From NCBI GenBank assembly GCA_022457065.1, contig JAJGBQ010000001.1, positions 1,302,001 through 1,366,000 of the forward strand: a DNA stretch of 64,000 nucleotides, in the 5' to 3' direction. This document shows positions 1-10,928 of the stretch, in pieces. The notes under the pieces were generated by a model. That model was not told the DNA's origin and made no database searches. It saw only the letters and a list, made by a program, of their open reading frames with translations. The DNA comes from Curvularia sp. ZM96 (lineage: Eukaryota > Ascomycota > Dothideomycetes > Pleosporales > Pleosporaceae). How positions within the stretch are numbered: position 1 is the first letter of the stretch; every line of letters begins with the position of its first letter. Both the position numbers and the translations under genes were made by a program.

Positions 1-853
1 TCTCTTGGTACTGTATAAGATGTCTTGTCCAGGCTTGTCCCGCCGGAAGAATGCCGCGTATGTGGAGCTTGGTTGAACTTGTTGTTTATGAAGGGTGAAG
101 ACGTGAGAACAAACTGTGCGTAGATTGAAACAGAGTGTGTGGTAGATTTGGAAGGGTCATCCTGCGTAAGCTGATATTGCGTGGTTGAGGCATTGTGCAG
201 TACGGGCAAAAGGAATCCTTTTCGAAACTGTAAGCACAATCAAGACGGCCCACTTTTCGTTGTCGCTGTAAACGTAAGCAAGCAGCTCCACGTCGTATGC
301 TTTCTTTGTTGCGACGAGTTCTGGTGTCGAAAATCATCGGTGCTGTTGCTACCTCCTTTTTCTTCGATAATCTTGAGAAACTAGGAAAACGACAACCACA
401 TCTGTCTACATAGTACCTAGTAGTAGAACTTACTCTTCCTAAAAATCTATGAGTAGCAAGGAACCCCATACCACAACGAGAAAACCGTCGTGCTCCATCA
501 ACATTTACTTTCCTACAGTCAAAGCAGAAGGACAACCTTTTCACAAGGAAAAGTCTCTCATGCCTCGCCGGCTAAGACACGCTGGTTACAACTTCTCCAT
601 CACGACTCGACCAACACTGTGAACAGCCTCTCCCCTCCTCGCAGTGTGAAAACCTCAGCACCACAGCGCCATGTATACACGACGCATCACTATGTGTACA
701 CAACATACCACCATCATCAGTACAAGAAAAACCCCTCTGCATACCCCAATCTCTTCTCCGCAACAACCAAACACAAGAATCAAACCCAATAACTCCAAAC
801 CCCAACCAGAAAAAAGCGCCATTCCATTTCCCATACCGTAAACTCTACTCACC
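1..853. other. Intergenic, upstream of small Cys protein
   Basis: No gene is recognised here. Open frames in this stretch have low-complexity translations and no family features. The last 350 bases are rich in C and A with few G on the + strand, as is common in fungal 5' leaders, and run into the ATG at 854. This part probably holds the promoter and untranslated leader of the small Cys protein. Confidence 0.5.
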
Positions 854-1105
854 ATGTGCAAGGCCGTCCTAAACTACTTCACCGCGTGCAACCACGCAGT
901 CGCCGACGCCATCGCCCCCCCTGCCCTCTGCAAACGCGTTAGTCGTACTTTGCGTCAGAAGCCGTGCCCTGACCTGGGCAAGGAGTTGATTACGCAGGAA
1001 GGATTTTGTACGGAGTGCGCTGCGGAGCTGATGCGTAAGTTGAGCTCCGTTAAGAAGATGCAAGATAAAGGTTGGGAATGGAGCCCGGAGAAGCGCGATG
1101 TGTAG
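854..1105 (+). CDS. Small cysteine-containing hypothetical protein (83 aa)
   Basis: Intact 83-residue frame starting at an ATG in a good context (ACCATGTG). It has no signal peptide and no membrane segment. Six cysteines lie at residues 2, 12, 26, 38, 52 and 55, with a C-x2-C pair (CTEC) and a His at 14, followed by a basic, charged C-terminus. The Cys/His content would allow zinc binding, but I recognise no family. The frame has no intron, and the next gene converges on it from the other strand. I believe it is a real gene because of the ATG context, the preceding C/A-rich leader and the ordered Cys spacing; the function is unknown. Confidence 0.55.
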   Translation: MCKAVLNYFTACNHAVADAIAPPALCKRVSRTLRQKPCPDLGKELITQEGFCTECAAELMRKLSSVKKMQDKGWEWSPEKRDV

Positions 1106-1490
1106 GGTGTTGTCGGGGATAGACAGGTGAGTAAGTGATTGAAGTCTGGAGAAAAGCGGATGCTTAGGGGTTTTGAGATGGAGAAGATAGAGATGAGGAT
1201 TCACGCAAAGATACAGAGGCAGCTGTAGAGGTAGACCGTAGATTACCACGACCAGAGACGTGGGAAAAAAGAGAGAAAATGATATTCATTGATACAAAGC
1301 GAGGGTATATAGCATTGCATGCTGTGATGCTTCCAAAAGGTTCCCAACTCCATGCTAATTTGCAGGTCGTGATTCCAGTCATAAAACTCGTGAGGTCATG
1401 TTTCTCTTCGACCAATAAAAAACAGAAAAGAGGAATGAAGAAAAAAGGAAGAGAATAAGAGGTTAGTCGGTCATGACCTCCCAAAGCACA
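1106..1490. other. Convergent intergenic region
   Basis: This is the space between the ends of the small Cys protein gene and the glucoamylase gene and should hold both 3' untranslated regions. Nothing else is recognised. Confidence 0.5.
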
Positions 1491-3118
1491 TCAGGGTTGC
1501 ATAGAGATCTTTCGAGCTCTAGCAGCCTGCAGGAAAGCGCCGTAACTCCAGGTCAAGTCTTCAGCGCCCCTCATGTATCCAGTCACCCGGTCGAACTGCT
1601 CACTCATGCTGCCTTCGGCATCAACATGGGTCTTCACGACCTGGAGAAATTCGTCACCAGTACTCTGCAAGCGCTCAATGACTGAGTGGAAGAGGGCATC
1701 AGATGGACCAAAGGTGCCGAGGTCAACGTCAAGAGACGAGCTACCAAGGAGAGATTCGTAGAAGGGCAGACCGACTGGGGTGATGGTCAAACTACCAGTG
1801 GATGTAACGTGCGAGGCGGTGCGGTAGAGAATCTCGGCAGCGGAAGATGTGCACAGGAACCATGGATTTCCACCACGGTTCGAGTTCCCATAACCGTCGT
1901 ATACATCTTCGGGATAACGGCCGATGCCCGTTCCTTGAAACAAAGTCTCGTCCATTTCATCATCTTCGTCATATTGGCCAGTTGGACTGCTGTTGATGGG
2001 GAAACGGTCACGCTGGTCGCGAGTCAAAGCAAGAAGAGAAATAAGAATCTCATCCGACCACGGCGGATAGACGGCATCATCCCCGGATGCGCTCTTGGGA
2101 AGGGCATGCAAAGAACCAAGAAGCAATCCACAGTCCAGGCCGCTCCTCTTACTCCATAGAGTCTCAACGAGATGTCCCTTTTGTGCGTTCCAGAACTTGC
2201 GCAATAGATTCTCAGCATATCCGGCTTGCTCCTGGTACCAGTCCGCCGCACCTGCGTCTCCAAATGATCTTGCGAGGTGACTGCCTTCTCTCAGACTTCT
2301 GGCGCTGACCATGAGGGTGAAGAAGTGCAGACCCTCGACTTCTTCCCAGAGGTCGAATCCAGACTGGTTCCAGAAGTGGCTCACGTACTCGAGATCTGCT
2401 TTGATGATACTACGCGGAGGCATCTCGGCAGTGTAAAAGGTCCCAAAAAAGTCTTCTGAGCTAGGAGAGCTCCATAGCGAGGGATGCGATGCATTGTATT
2501 CACGTAGGTAGTGCATGAGCGTCAGTGCGCGGAGAGCTGGCCCGTCCCGCTGAGGCCGTCCCCACGACCCTGTGAATGGCTTTCCATCGACGCGGAACTT
2601 GGGCTCACCTAATCCGGAGAGGTCGTCAAATGTACCCGACGGGTTTGAAGTGTGCTGGATATCACTTTGAAGGGAGGTGTATGCGTCGAGGATGGTGGAC
2701 AGAGATGATGCGCGCGACGACGAAGGGTCGTCGGCGTAGACATTGACGAGGGCATCCATGGTGATAGCAGCGTCACGGACCCCTTGTGACAAAATCAGCA
2801 CGCATTGTAAATGACGTTATTGAGATACTCACATTGAAACCAGTAATCTGGACCATCTTGAGAGGGGCTGGCAACAACGGTGCCCTCAGCTACACCTTTC
2901 CCTTGGACATTGCTGCCTCCAGGCGCAACGTTGGCAAGTAGCTTGTCCAACGCAACGCGCTCTTCGTGTTGTATCCAGGCATCGAGGGTGTCTTGAAGCG
3001 GCTCCTGTTGTTGCGAACGGCCTGCAACCGCGAAGCTTGCCAGAGAAGGAAGACGTGGTATTGATAATGTGTAGGCGCTGGGGACGAGGCCAGTAAGGAG
3101 GAGCAGGTGAGGAAGCAT
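1491..3118 (-). CDS. Secreted glucoamylase, GH15, no starch-binding domain
   Basis: Glucan 1,4-alpha-glucosidase releases glucose from the non-reducing ends of starch and related glucans outside the cell. Two exons, 3118-2833 and 2782-1491 with a 50-bp intron, give 525 residues. The splice rebuilds the family motif WVRDAA at about residue 96. A hydrophobic leader (residues 1-18) looks like a signal peptide. DLWEEVEG near residue 240 carries the expected general acid Glu (about 242), and SEQFDR near 490 the expected general base Glu (about 490). The C-terminus stops soon after the (alpha/alpha)6 barrel, so the CBM20 starch-binding domain of longer fungal glucoamylases (about 600-640 aa) is missing. 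Preferred substrate, whether soluble starch or oligosaccharides, cannot be told. It is divergent from the succinyl-CoA synthetase-like gene. Confidence 0.93.
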
Positions 3119-4149
3119 GATGACTGCCTAGGAAGTCCACCGGATTCGGGTCGTTGAGCTAATGACGGGAAGGAAGAGCAGTTTTGCTAGCAGCTCACAT
3201 CCAGGCCCCACAAAGTCAAGGACAATAAGAAGGAGAAGAAGAAGCGAAAAAAGGAAGCGCGATATCACGCAAACCGGGCATGGGCGAACGATCAAAGACA
3301 TAAAGGGCCTCCGGGGCATAACGTCGTTGGACTCGTTCCGCTTCCGCGCCATGACCCGTCGCGGGCCATTATGACCGTGTCGATGATGATGGCCAGGCCC
3401 CGTGCCAGTGTTAGCGGGTAGCGTGGACGAGTAGGAGGCGGTGGACGAGGTCGCGGGGGCTGTGAATAGTCCTGATTGAGCTGGCGGATGATGTCGAAGG
3501 GACCACGCGAGTCACCGCCAGCAACGTCACGCGACCCACTCCCGTGGATCCGGGGTAAGATGCAAGGCACTTGCGCGACACATGAATCCGATGCTCGTCC
3601 ACAATCCAGCATTCCGCAGCCAGCCGAGGCATCGAGAAATTCTCTTTCGTTTCACATCTGAAAAGACAATCATCCTGATGTCACGGGCGCGACCGACGAG
3701 TTCCCAGTACACGCCAAGGCGCCCATGGCTGCCCAAGGCGGCTCTCGCTGTCATCATGCAGGGCTTCTCGTGGGAAAAATAATCCCATGCATGTTACACA
3801 TGCGACATGGCATGTGTGCCGATGCCTAAGGGCGCCTCCCGACATGCTCCGAGGCCTGGGTGCATGCCGGTGAGGGGTACTCTCGGCTACTTGCATACAG
3901 CCGCCGCCCAGTGCGCATCGGCTACTCAGGTACACGGCGCCAGGTTGCGAAAGAGGCTACATCCACCATCTCAAGTTGTGTCGAGGGGCATGGAGACGAC
4001 AGACGTGGAAGCCATTCCCCAGACACTCGGCCGCATGCAACAAGAACTTGGCTCAGCCTGTTTTGTGCAACTCGTCTCGTCCCCGCTGCCAGCCAATCAT
4101 TCCATGACGCGTACTTGAAGACGCACGTTCACCCTTCGTCACATCTACC
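3119..4149. other. Divergent intergenic region, about 1 kb
   Basis: No gene is recognised. It separates two divergent genes and should hold both promoters. A perfect short palindrome with 6-bp arms, GCATGT TAC ACATGC, lies at 3789-3803, followed at once by more CATG copies. This may be a protein-binding cluster or chance. Confidence 0.4.
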
Positions 4150-6385
4150 ATGCTCTATCCCCAAGCACACACCCTACGTAGGCTACGGAGCCCCAGGCAC
4201 CGAATACGCCAAGCCTTGTTCTCTACCACAGCCAGGCGCACAAACTACGATAGTACCATACAGAATCTCAAGATTGGCTCCCACACCCGTGTCATCTTCC
4301 AGGGATTCACCGGCAAGCAGGCCACAGCCAATGCAAAGGAGTCGATAGAATGGGGAACAAACGTAGTTGGCGGTGTGAAACCCAATGGCTCAGGAGAGCA
4401 TCTGGGGCTGCCAGTTCTGCCCTCTGTGAGAGCAGCAATGGAGCAGCTGAAGCCGGATGCCACCGGAATCTATGTTGCTGCCCACCAGGCGACTGCTGCA
4501 ATTGAAGAGGCAATAGAGGCAGAAGTACCGCTTATCGTTGCCGTGGCTGAACACATACCACTCCATGACATGATGAGAGTGAGTAAAATGGCTCCGGACA
4601 ACACTTCAGAGACAAAGGCTGACATATCCACGAGATCCACTCTATGTTGCAGTCCCAATCAAAGTCACGGCTTGTAGGTGCAAATGCCCCTGGCATAATC
4701 TCAGCCATTGGAAGATGCAGGATTGGGTTTCAACCCTTGCCAACATTTTCCCCCGGTCACATTGGCGTTGTAGCAAAGTCCGGGACGCTCTCCTACGAGA
4801 CTGTGGCCTCGTTGACCAGAGCTGGGCTCGGACAGAGTTTGTGCATTGCGGTTGGTGGGGACGTTATTGCAGGCACAAACTTTGTGGATGCGCTCAAAGT
4901 CTTTGAGCACGATGAAGATACAGAAGCTATCATTATCGTCGGTGAACTTGGTGGCACCACCGAAGAAGAAGCGGCCGATTGGATTAGGGACTACAGGAAG
5001 CGTGTTCAAAATCCTAAACCGATTTCCGCTGTCATCGGAGGCTTCCAAGCACCACCCGGCAAGGTTATGGGTCATGCTGGGGCTTGGGTAGGCCTTGGAG
5101 AAGGCACTGCCGAGTCAAAGTACAAGGCATTGGAGAGCGCCGGCGTCACCATGGTTGATCACCCAGCGAAGTTCGGCGGAGTGATGAAGGATATTCTTGC
5201 AAAGTCAGGCCGTAATGTTAGAAAAATTGTAAGCTCATGCCTTCAAACGAACACACGTACTCTACATGTACTAATGTCTGCTAGGAACAATCAGCAGCCC
5301 AGCAACGCCGCTCGTATCATACATCGCTGAAGAGAAGACCTGCAATAAGTTCTTCTCCAGCAGGCCCCTTGTCTCTGCAAACACGCTCACTCCACCTCAC
5401 AAAAGGACAATCCACAAAGCTCCTCGAATCTTTCGGCATCAATCTCAGCACTCCCCCAGAAGGTTCTCCATCAACCCACTATTTGGGCATCTCCCCTGAC
5501 CGCTCCGCCCGCTCGCCCTCTATCGTAGCCGCTCCAACAGCAGATCCCTCCAAAATATCCCACCGCGTCCGCCGCTTCCCTTTCGACTACCGCACCGGCC
5601 CTAGCCCTTCTGCCATCGCCGCCGCGACCGCCCACATGCAACTTTCCGCACTCCCACCCAAGTCCAAATCCCAACTCGTACAAGCGATCCAAAGTCTCTG
5701 GAGTCTATACACAGCCCGCGAAGCTATAGACGCCCACCTCAAGCTCGCCCTATCAGTCTCAAGCGACGAACTCCTCTTCTACGACCCCTACCTCTTCTTC
5801 GACGACGCAGCCTTCAAATCCGCAAAGCGACAAGTCGACCTCCACGCTCTACGCGACGAGACAGCCCTCACTGCCGCCGACCGCGAAGCCGAAGAAGCAG
5901 GAATCGTGTACATACCACTTTCCTCTTCCTCACCATCGCAACCCAAAAACCTCATCGGCACCCTTGTCAACGGCGCCGGTCTTGCCCTCAACACCATCGA
6001 CACACTTGCCTCACGCCTCTCTGCCCCACCCTCCTCCACCTCTGCCGCAAACTTTCTCGACACAGGCGGCAAAGCCACGTCTGCGACTATCAAAACAAGT
6101 TTCAAACTACTTCTTGCTGATCCTCGCGTCAGTGTCGTCTTTGTGAACATCTTTGGTGGACTTACACTTTGCGATATGATTGCCGAGGGAATCATACTCG
6201 CGTTTCGAGATGTGGGGGTTGAGAAGCCGGTTGTAGTGCGCTTGAGGGGGACGAATGAGGAGAAGGGGCAGAAGGTGTTAGCGGAGGCGAAACTGCCAAT
6301 ATATGCCTTTGATGATTACGAAGAGGCGGTGCGGAAGGTGGGGGAGTTGGCTGGCTCTCCCACAACTGGTGAAACTGGAAAATAG
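4150..6385 (+). CDS. Fused alpha-beta succinyl-CoA synthetase-like protein, mitochondrial
   Basis: Three exons (4150-4578, 4635-5228, 5285-6385; introns of 56 and 56 bp) give 707 residues. Residues 1-30 form a basic presequence ending FSTTARR, typical of mitochondrial import. Residues about 35-335 match the whole alpha subunit: the CoA-binding fold (VIFQGFTGKQ), SGTLSYE, and the phospho-histidine motif MGHAGAW with His about 290. From about residue 375 the chain continues as a beta subunit (TKGQSTKLLESFGI, NGAGLAL near 570, VNIFGG near 628). The ATP-grasp half is abnormal: the segment with the HAGGRGKAGG-type nucleotide motif is missing and the metal-binding EINPL motif reads LKLAL. Canonical succinyl-CoA synthetase is two separate chains. 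CoA-ligase activity, a partner role, or a pseudoenzyme are all possible. The last codons and TAG lie inside the end of a repeat element. Confidence 0.85.
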
Positions 6386-6560
6386 TGGCCTATAAAATCA
6401 CCTTACATTATAGTAAAGCCACTACTTTTAAAAGCAGTTGTAGTTGTCATAGTTGTATATTATATACTATATTATTAGCACTCACAACTCCACTTTTAGA
6501 AGTAGCTGTAGTTGCCACAGTGATTTATTGTTCACTCCGTCAATAGCTCTAATTTTCCAG
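6375..6560 (-). mobile_element. MITE-like element, copy 1 (68-bp units, inverted ends)
   Basis: The ends are inverted: CTGGAAAAT at 6375-6383 and ATTTTCCAG at 6552-6560. Read on the minus strand, the inside contains two related units starting TGGCAACTACAG (6517) and TGACAACTACAA (6449), exactly 68 bp apart. A second element with the same units and 67-68 bp spacing lies at 54566-54807. There is no coding capacity, so any transposase must come from elsewhere. No clear target-site duplication is visible. The left end overlaps the last three codons of the succinyl-CoA synthetase-like gene. Confidence 0.6.
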
Positions 6561-7091
6561 GTTTACTGATTGTGGGGGAGGCTCGGTCGTGTGGTATAGA
6601 GGGGGGAGAAGTAAGAGCATGACGTGGGGAAACGAGAAGAAAGGGAACGGAGATGTCAGATTAATATGATTAATTCATCGCAGTCACAGATACACACGCA
6701 CACGTCCCCCACACCCATCCTTTTCCCTTTGTCCAATACCCATGTGTCCGCTGTGTGCGAGGGAAAAGAATTCCCGCTTCTACCACGATACCTCCTTCAT
6801 ATGCTAAAGGAGGGGGACAACGTACATAACAATAAATCACAAAAGGCCTCTTTCCCTCGTATACGCCATGAAGGGGAAAAACAGAGAAAAAGTAGTACAA
6901 TTGGAGAAAAAAAGTGTGGTTGTAGTTTATCTCCAAAGGGAGAAGGAGGAGGGGCGGAGGGCTAACATATTCCAACGAATCCGAGCGAAACACCCCACGG
7001 TAAAACCCAAGACACATGGCACGGGAATATTCGTTTAAATAAAGAGGAAGAAAGAAAGAGCGGACCGAAAACCAGGGATATAACAATGTCA
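6561..7091. other. Intergenic, convergent
   Basis: No gene is recognised between the repeat element and the end of the KilA-N gene. The + strand is purine-rich with many GGGG/GAAA runs, probably the 3' untranslated regions of the two converging genes. Confidence 0.4.
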
Positions 7092-8641
7092 CTATACAAA
7101 GTATTGGAAAGCCGTTCTGTCAGAGGTGTTAGTGGATGCCTTGTAAATGGTTTGCGAATGACTTACCCAATGGCGGCCATCACTCCTAGACCGACAAGTG
7201 CCCTCCGTGTGACCTTTTCCTTTGTCATCTTTTGCTCGGTCGTGTAGGCGACCTTTGCGAGCTTGTTAAGGCGCTCCGCTGCCAAGTCCTGCTCATCTAG
7301 GACATCTTCAATCCCGCGCTTCGTTGTTCGGGTGACGAGAGAAGGCGAGCCACCCTCCAGTCTTTGCGCCTCAGCAACCATGCGCTTGGCTTCTTCAATC
7401 ATCGCTGTCGGGTCCTCAGGCTCGGGGAGCGCAGCGTGATCATGCGGCACATCGACTGTGACGCTCGTGCTCGTCTTCTCTGTATCACCGTTTGTCTCGA
7501 CGGTTTGTTGCACTTCAATGTGGACAGTGCCCTCCTGAATCTCACGCTCTGGTTCTGGCTTGGCTTCAGCGTCGAGCGCCTTCTCGACTTCTTGCTCCGC
7601 CTCCTTCACCTCGCCCTCAACCGATGACGTAATTGATTCCGCTGGTGTGGAGTGCTTGGCGATGCTGTTTTGCAGCGCAGTCGACGGAGTAACGGCCTCA
7701 ATAGGCCTGAAAACATCGTCTGCATGGGCAACATCTGGCTTCACACCACTCCTTGTGGAGCGTGACTTGCGTGGAGTGGCATACTTGCGGCCCGGAGTCA
7801 TGGCCTTGCCAGGTGAGACCGACCGCGCGGAGCGCGCGCGAGTCGTGCGAAGACCAGGTGTGGGGAGAACAGCGGGTTGAGCGTTTTTAACATCAAATTT
7901 CGGAGGCATTTGGATGTGGGTGTTGGACTTGTCCTTGTTGCCCTTTTCGATGGGCGCGGGGTCAAGGAGCGCCTCTATCCAGTGGCGCATGGAGTATTCC
8001 TCAGACAGGGCGAGGGCTAGGTGAATCGTGTCAGCTCCAGAACGCGCAAATTAGCAGATGAAAGAAAAAAACTCACCCTCCTCTGGCGCAATCCAGACGC
8101 TTCCGGCTACCTCTTCAGCACCGGCTGAAGGGAATGTCTTCTGGTACTTGCGCTCAAGTTCTTCTTCCTGGAGCGATGCCCAGGGGAACGCAGCCTTGAA
8201 CATTCCGGTTGCGCTAATGTAGCCGTCGCTACTGCGTCGCTGTTTGTCGCGTTAGTCGTCGCCTGCGCTCACGGCAATGCGCTCGTGGATTGTTTTGCAT
8301 GGCGTACCATCAAAAAGTAGGACTCTGGGTAAGCGGCCATGCGGTTTCGCGAAAAGATGCCGGATCCTGTGAGGTCCTTTGGCAATGGAACCCTGAGGTG
8401 CGCGTAATCGAACGTGCCCATGTTCTCTGGCTTTGTCGCGTTGGCGATGCCCGCGGCACCGGCCTTGACGCCCAGGTTTGTCTGTCCCAGGCGGCGTCTC
8501 TCAATGAGAATCTCGACTGCGCGGGCTTGTTAGTCGCGCGGGGAGATGGGGCGAGATGGGCGGCGTGTACGTACCAGCCGTCGAGTCGGTGGGCTCGAGC
8601 AGAGGGTTCTTCCTCTCGGGCAGAACGCGATCAACAACCAT
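7092..8641 (-). CDS. KilA-N/APSES-domain protein with C-terminal membrane anchor (Bqt4-like)
   Basis: Five exons are inferred: 8641-8575, 8516-8308, 8239-8077, 8016-7167 and 7116-7092, giving 437 residues. Residues about 55-150 form a KilA-N/APSES-type DNA-binding fold, including YFLMRRSSDGYISATGMFKA. A long charged linker follows, with basic S/T-P sites (SPGK, TPGRK), then an acidic Glu-rich stretch. The last intron is needed for a sensible end: splicing adds TAFQYFV, so the chain finishes in a roughly 19-residue hydrophobic segment, ALVGLGVMAAIG plus TAFQYFV. In fission yeast, Bqt4 has this layout and anchors telomeres at the inner nuclear membrane. The domain order supports a similar role here; direct homology is inferred. 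Without the last splice the chain would end 7 residues earlier. Confidence 0.8.
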
Positions 8642-9918
8642 TTTGGCGGCGTATGGGTTTGTCGTGTAGAAGGATATTACAATGGATGTAAGCGACGTGC
8701 GGCGCGCAGCGCAGAGGATGTCGCGAAAAGTCCGGACGAAATAAGGCTACGTGTTGTGCGCGCGCGCGATCGACGTGATTGTGATGAAAGGCTGCGTGGA
8801 TGCGACAGAGGCGGACGGACAGTAAAGGCAAGGAGCGATGGGGACACTATCCCTGTGCACTAGCGCCTCGAGCGCCCAGTCCACCCACCCCCGGCGGGCA
8901 ATGTCGTCGCCCTCATCGAATCTCGCTACGGCCTAATTCGTCTTCTTAGAATGCTTATTTTTGCTGCCGATTGGCTCGGTGCACCTGTTCGCGGCGTCGC
9001 CCTTCTCACAGGCGCTGCTTTGGGAAGAGACGACAAAGTCACGCGTGCTGCTGTCTTGCCATGACGCGCTACGAGCAAGCTCCCGCTTGTCGCCTGGGGC
9101 CCCCAACACTGCGCCAGGCAAAGACAGCATCCAGTCTCTCTCACATCTCTGTGCTTGTAACACATGCGGCCAATCAATCTCTCACGGACCCCGTCATGTC
9201 AGACTACTCCGGGGGGCTGTTCTATTCCAGCGTCAGCTCATCCAGTTCCCCGACATCGGTCGACAAAGGTGAAGCAACCACCAAACAAAGCGAGCAGGCT
9301 GGACCATTCTCCCAGGCAACCGATCCCGATGGCCTGCATACCACAGTCTGATGGTATCCAGATGGTGTTTCCGAGACGAGGGCCACAGGCTGCTTGCGAC
9401 GGAGCGCGACTGACTGACTGCATGCAACTGACTGTCTACTGGTACTGACTACCACCGACTGCGCTGAACACGTCACAGCGTCGAGCTGCCCCGGCACGCT
9501 TGCGGCGACATGCTACAGCCAGATGCGGCGGACAGCCTGAGGTCTCTTTTCTTTGTCTGTGAACGGGCGGGGTCACGTCCATGCGCGGCTGTGAGACGTC
9601 GAGGCCGTCAGCGAGGGTGCCGCCTTTTGTCTCTGCCATGCACTCGTGTCGCAGACAAGTCTGGAATGTTTGCGACGTATCAAAAGGGTCCACCGGCCAC
9701 CCAGCGCCACGGCAGGCCCCGCCAGGTACATGCGCTTTAGCCGCTTTGGGCTGCTGGAGCGGTGAAAGTGCCCCGCTAACTTCGAGGCTCAACTTGAGGC
9801 CGCGCCTACTTGGGCCCCTCCTCTCTCCAATTGACCCTCAACTTCTCCACAACATTCTTCTGCCGCCCGACGCGAGCCACGCAAGCACTCCATCTCTTCC
9901 CAGCCAGCATCACCAGCC
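8642..9918. other. Divergent intergenic region, about 1.3 kb
   Basis: No gene is recognised. The two flanking genes diverge, so the promoters of the KilA-N protein and of the Rho-GDI lie here. A CG/CA-rich tract with alternating GCGCGCGC (about 8758-8768) is the only local oddity. Confidence 0.4.
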
Positions 9919-10699
9919 ATGGTTGACCACGCAGACGACCTCCATGCCGAGCAGACCGAGGGCTTCAAGGTCGGCGAGAAGAAGACCATCGACGAGTACC
10001 AGAAGCTAGGTACGTGACAGCTCCGGGCACAGCTGCCCGCTGCCAAAAGCTCCGCCACGACACGCCTCACTGACCCTGACCGCCACAGACCAGAACGATG
10101 AGTCTCTGCAAAAGTGGAAGGCTTCCCTTGGTCTTGGACAAGGCAAGGACATCTCCGACCCCAACGACCCTCGCAAGTGCATCATCCTCTCTCTCGGTCT
10201 CGAGGTAGAAGGCCGCCCCGACATCATCATCGACCTGCGCGCTCCTGGCGCCGTCGAGGCGCTGGAGAAGAAGCCCTTCACCATCAAGGAGGGTGCTGTT
10301 TTCCGCATGAAGGTCCAGTTCAAGGTCCAGCACGAGATTCTGGCCGGTCTCAAGTACCTCCAGAAGGTTACCCGCATGGGTGTCAGCGACAAGCTGCAGG
10401 AGATGATGGTATGTATTCCTCTCCGTACTGCGACATGTACGTGTGTACTGACCAACACAATAGGGCTCCTACGGCCCCAACACGGAGGAGAAGCCGTTCT
10501 ACGAGAAGAAGTGTATGTAGACCATTCTGCAACACACTGCCACGTCACCCTACTAACCCTTCTCCCAGTCGAGCCCGAAACCGCTCCCTCCGGCATGATG
10601 GGCCGTGGCCACTACACGGCCCTGTCCAAGTTCGTCGACGACGATAACCAGACTCACCTGCAGTTCAAGTGGTCTTTCGACATCAAGAAGGACTGGTAA
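9919..10699 (+). CDS. RDI1: Rho GDP-dissociation inhibitor
   Basis: Binds prenylated Rho-family GTPases (Rho1, Cdc42), extracts them from membranes and keeps them GDP-bound in the cytosol. Four exons, 9919-10009, 10089-10408, 10464-10512 and 10569-10699, give 196 residues, close to the size of yeast Rdi1 and animal RhoGDIs. The N-terminal regulatory arm (KKTIDEYQKLDQNDESLQKWK) is followed by the immunoglobulin-like beta-sandwich, with KVQHEILAGLKY and YGPNTEEKPFYEK. The protein ends FKWSFDIKKDW, the usual family end. All introns have GT-AG borders and keep the frame. It converges on the next gene with about 230 bp between them. Confidence 0.96.
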
Positions 10700-10928
10700 T
10701 CAGCAACCAGCCGGGTTTGCATGTTGGAAAAGCGTCATGTCGCCATGCGGCAGCGCAAAATGGCATTCTCTTTGAGTTGAAAGCGGTGGATATCCAGAGC
10801 GCTCACGCTCCCACGAAGTAACGAAGCGACGCCGCTTGACGGTCGACCATCTGGACAGATACACAAATCCGACCCGATATCGATCTTGTTAGCATTGAAC
10901 AAATCAAATTTTCAGGACCTTTCACTTG

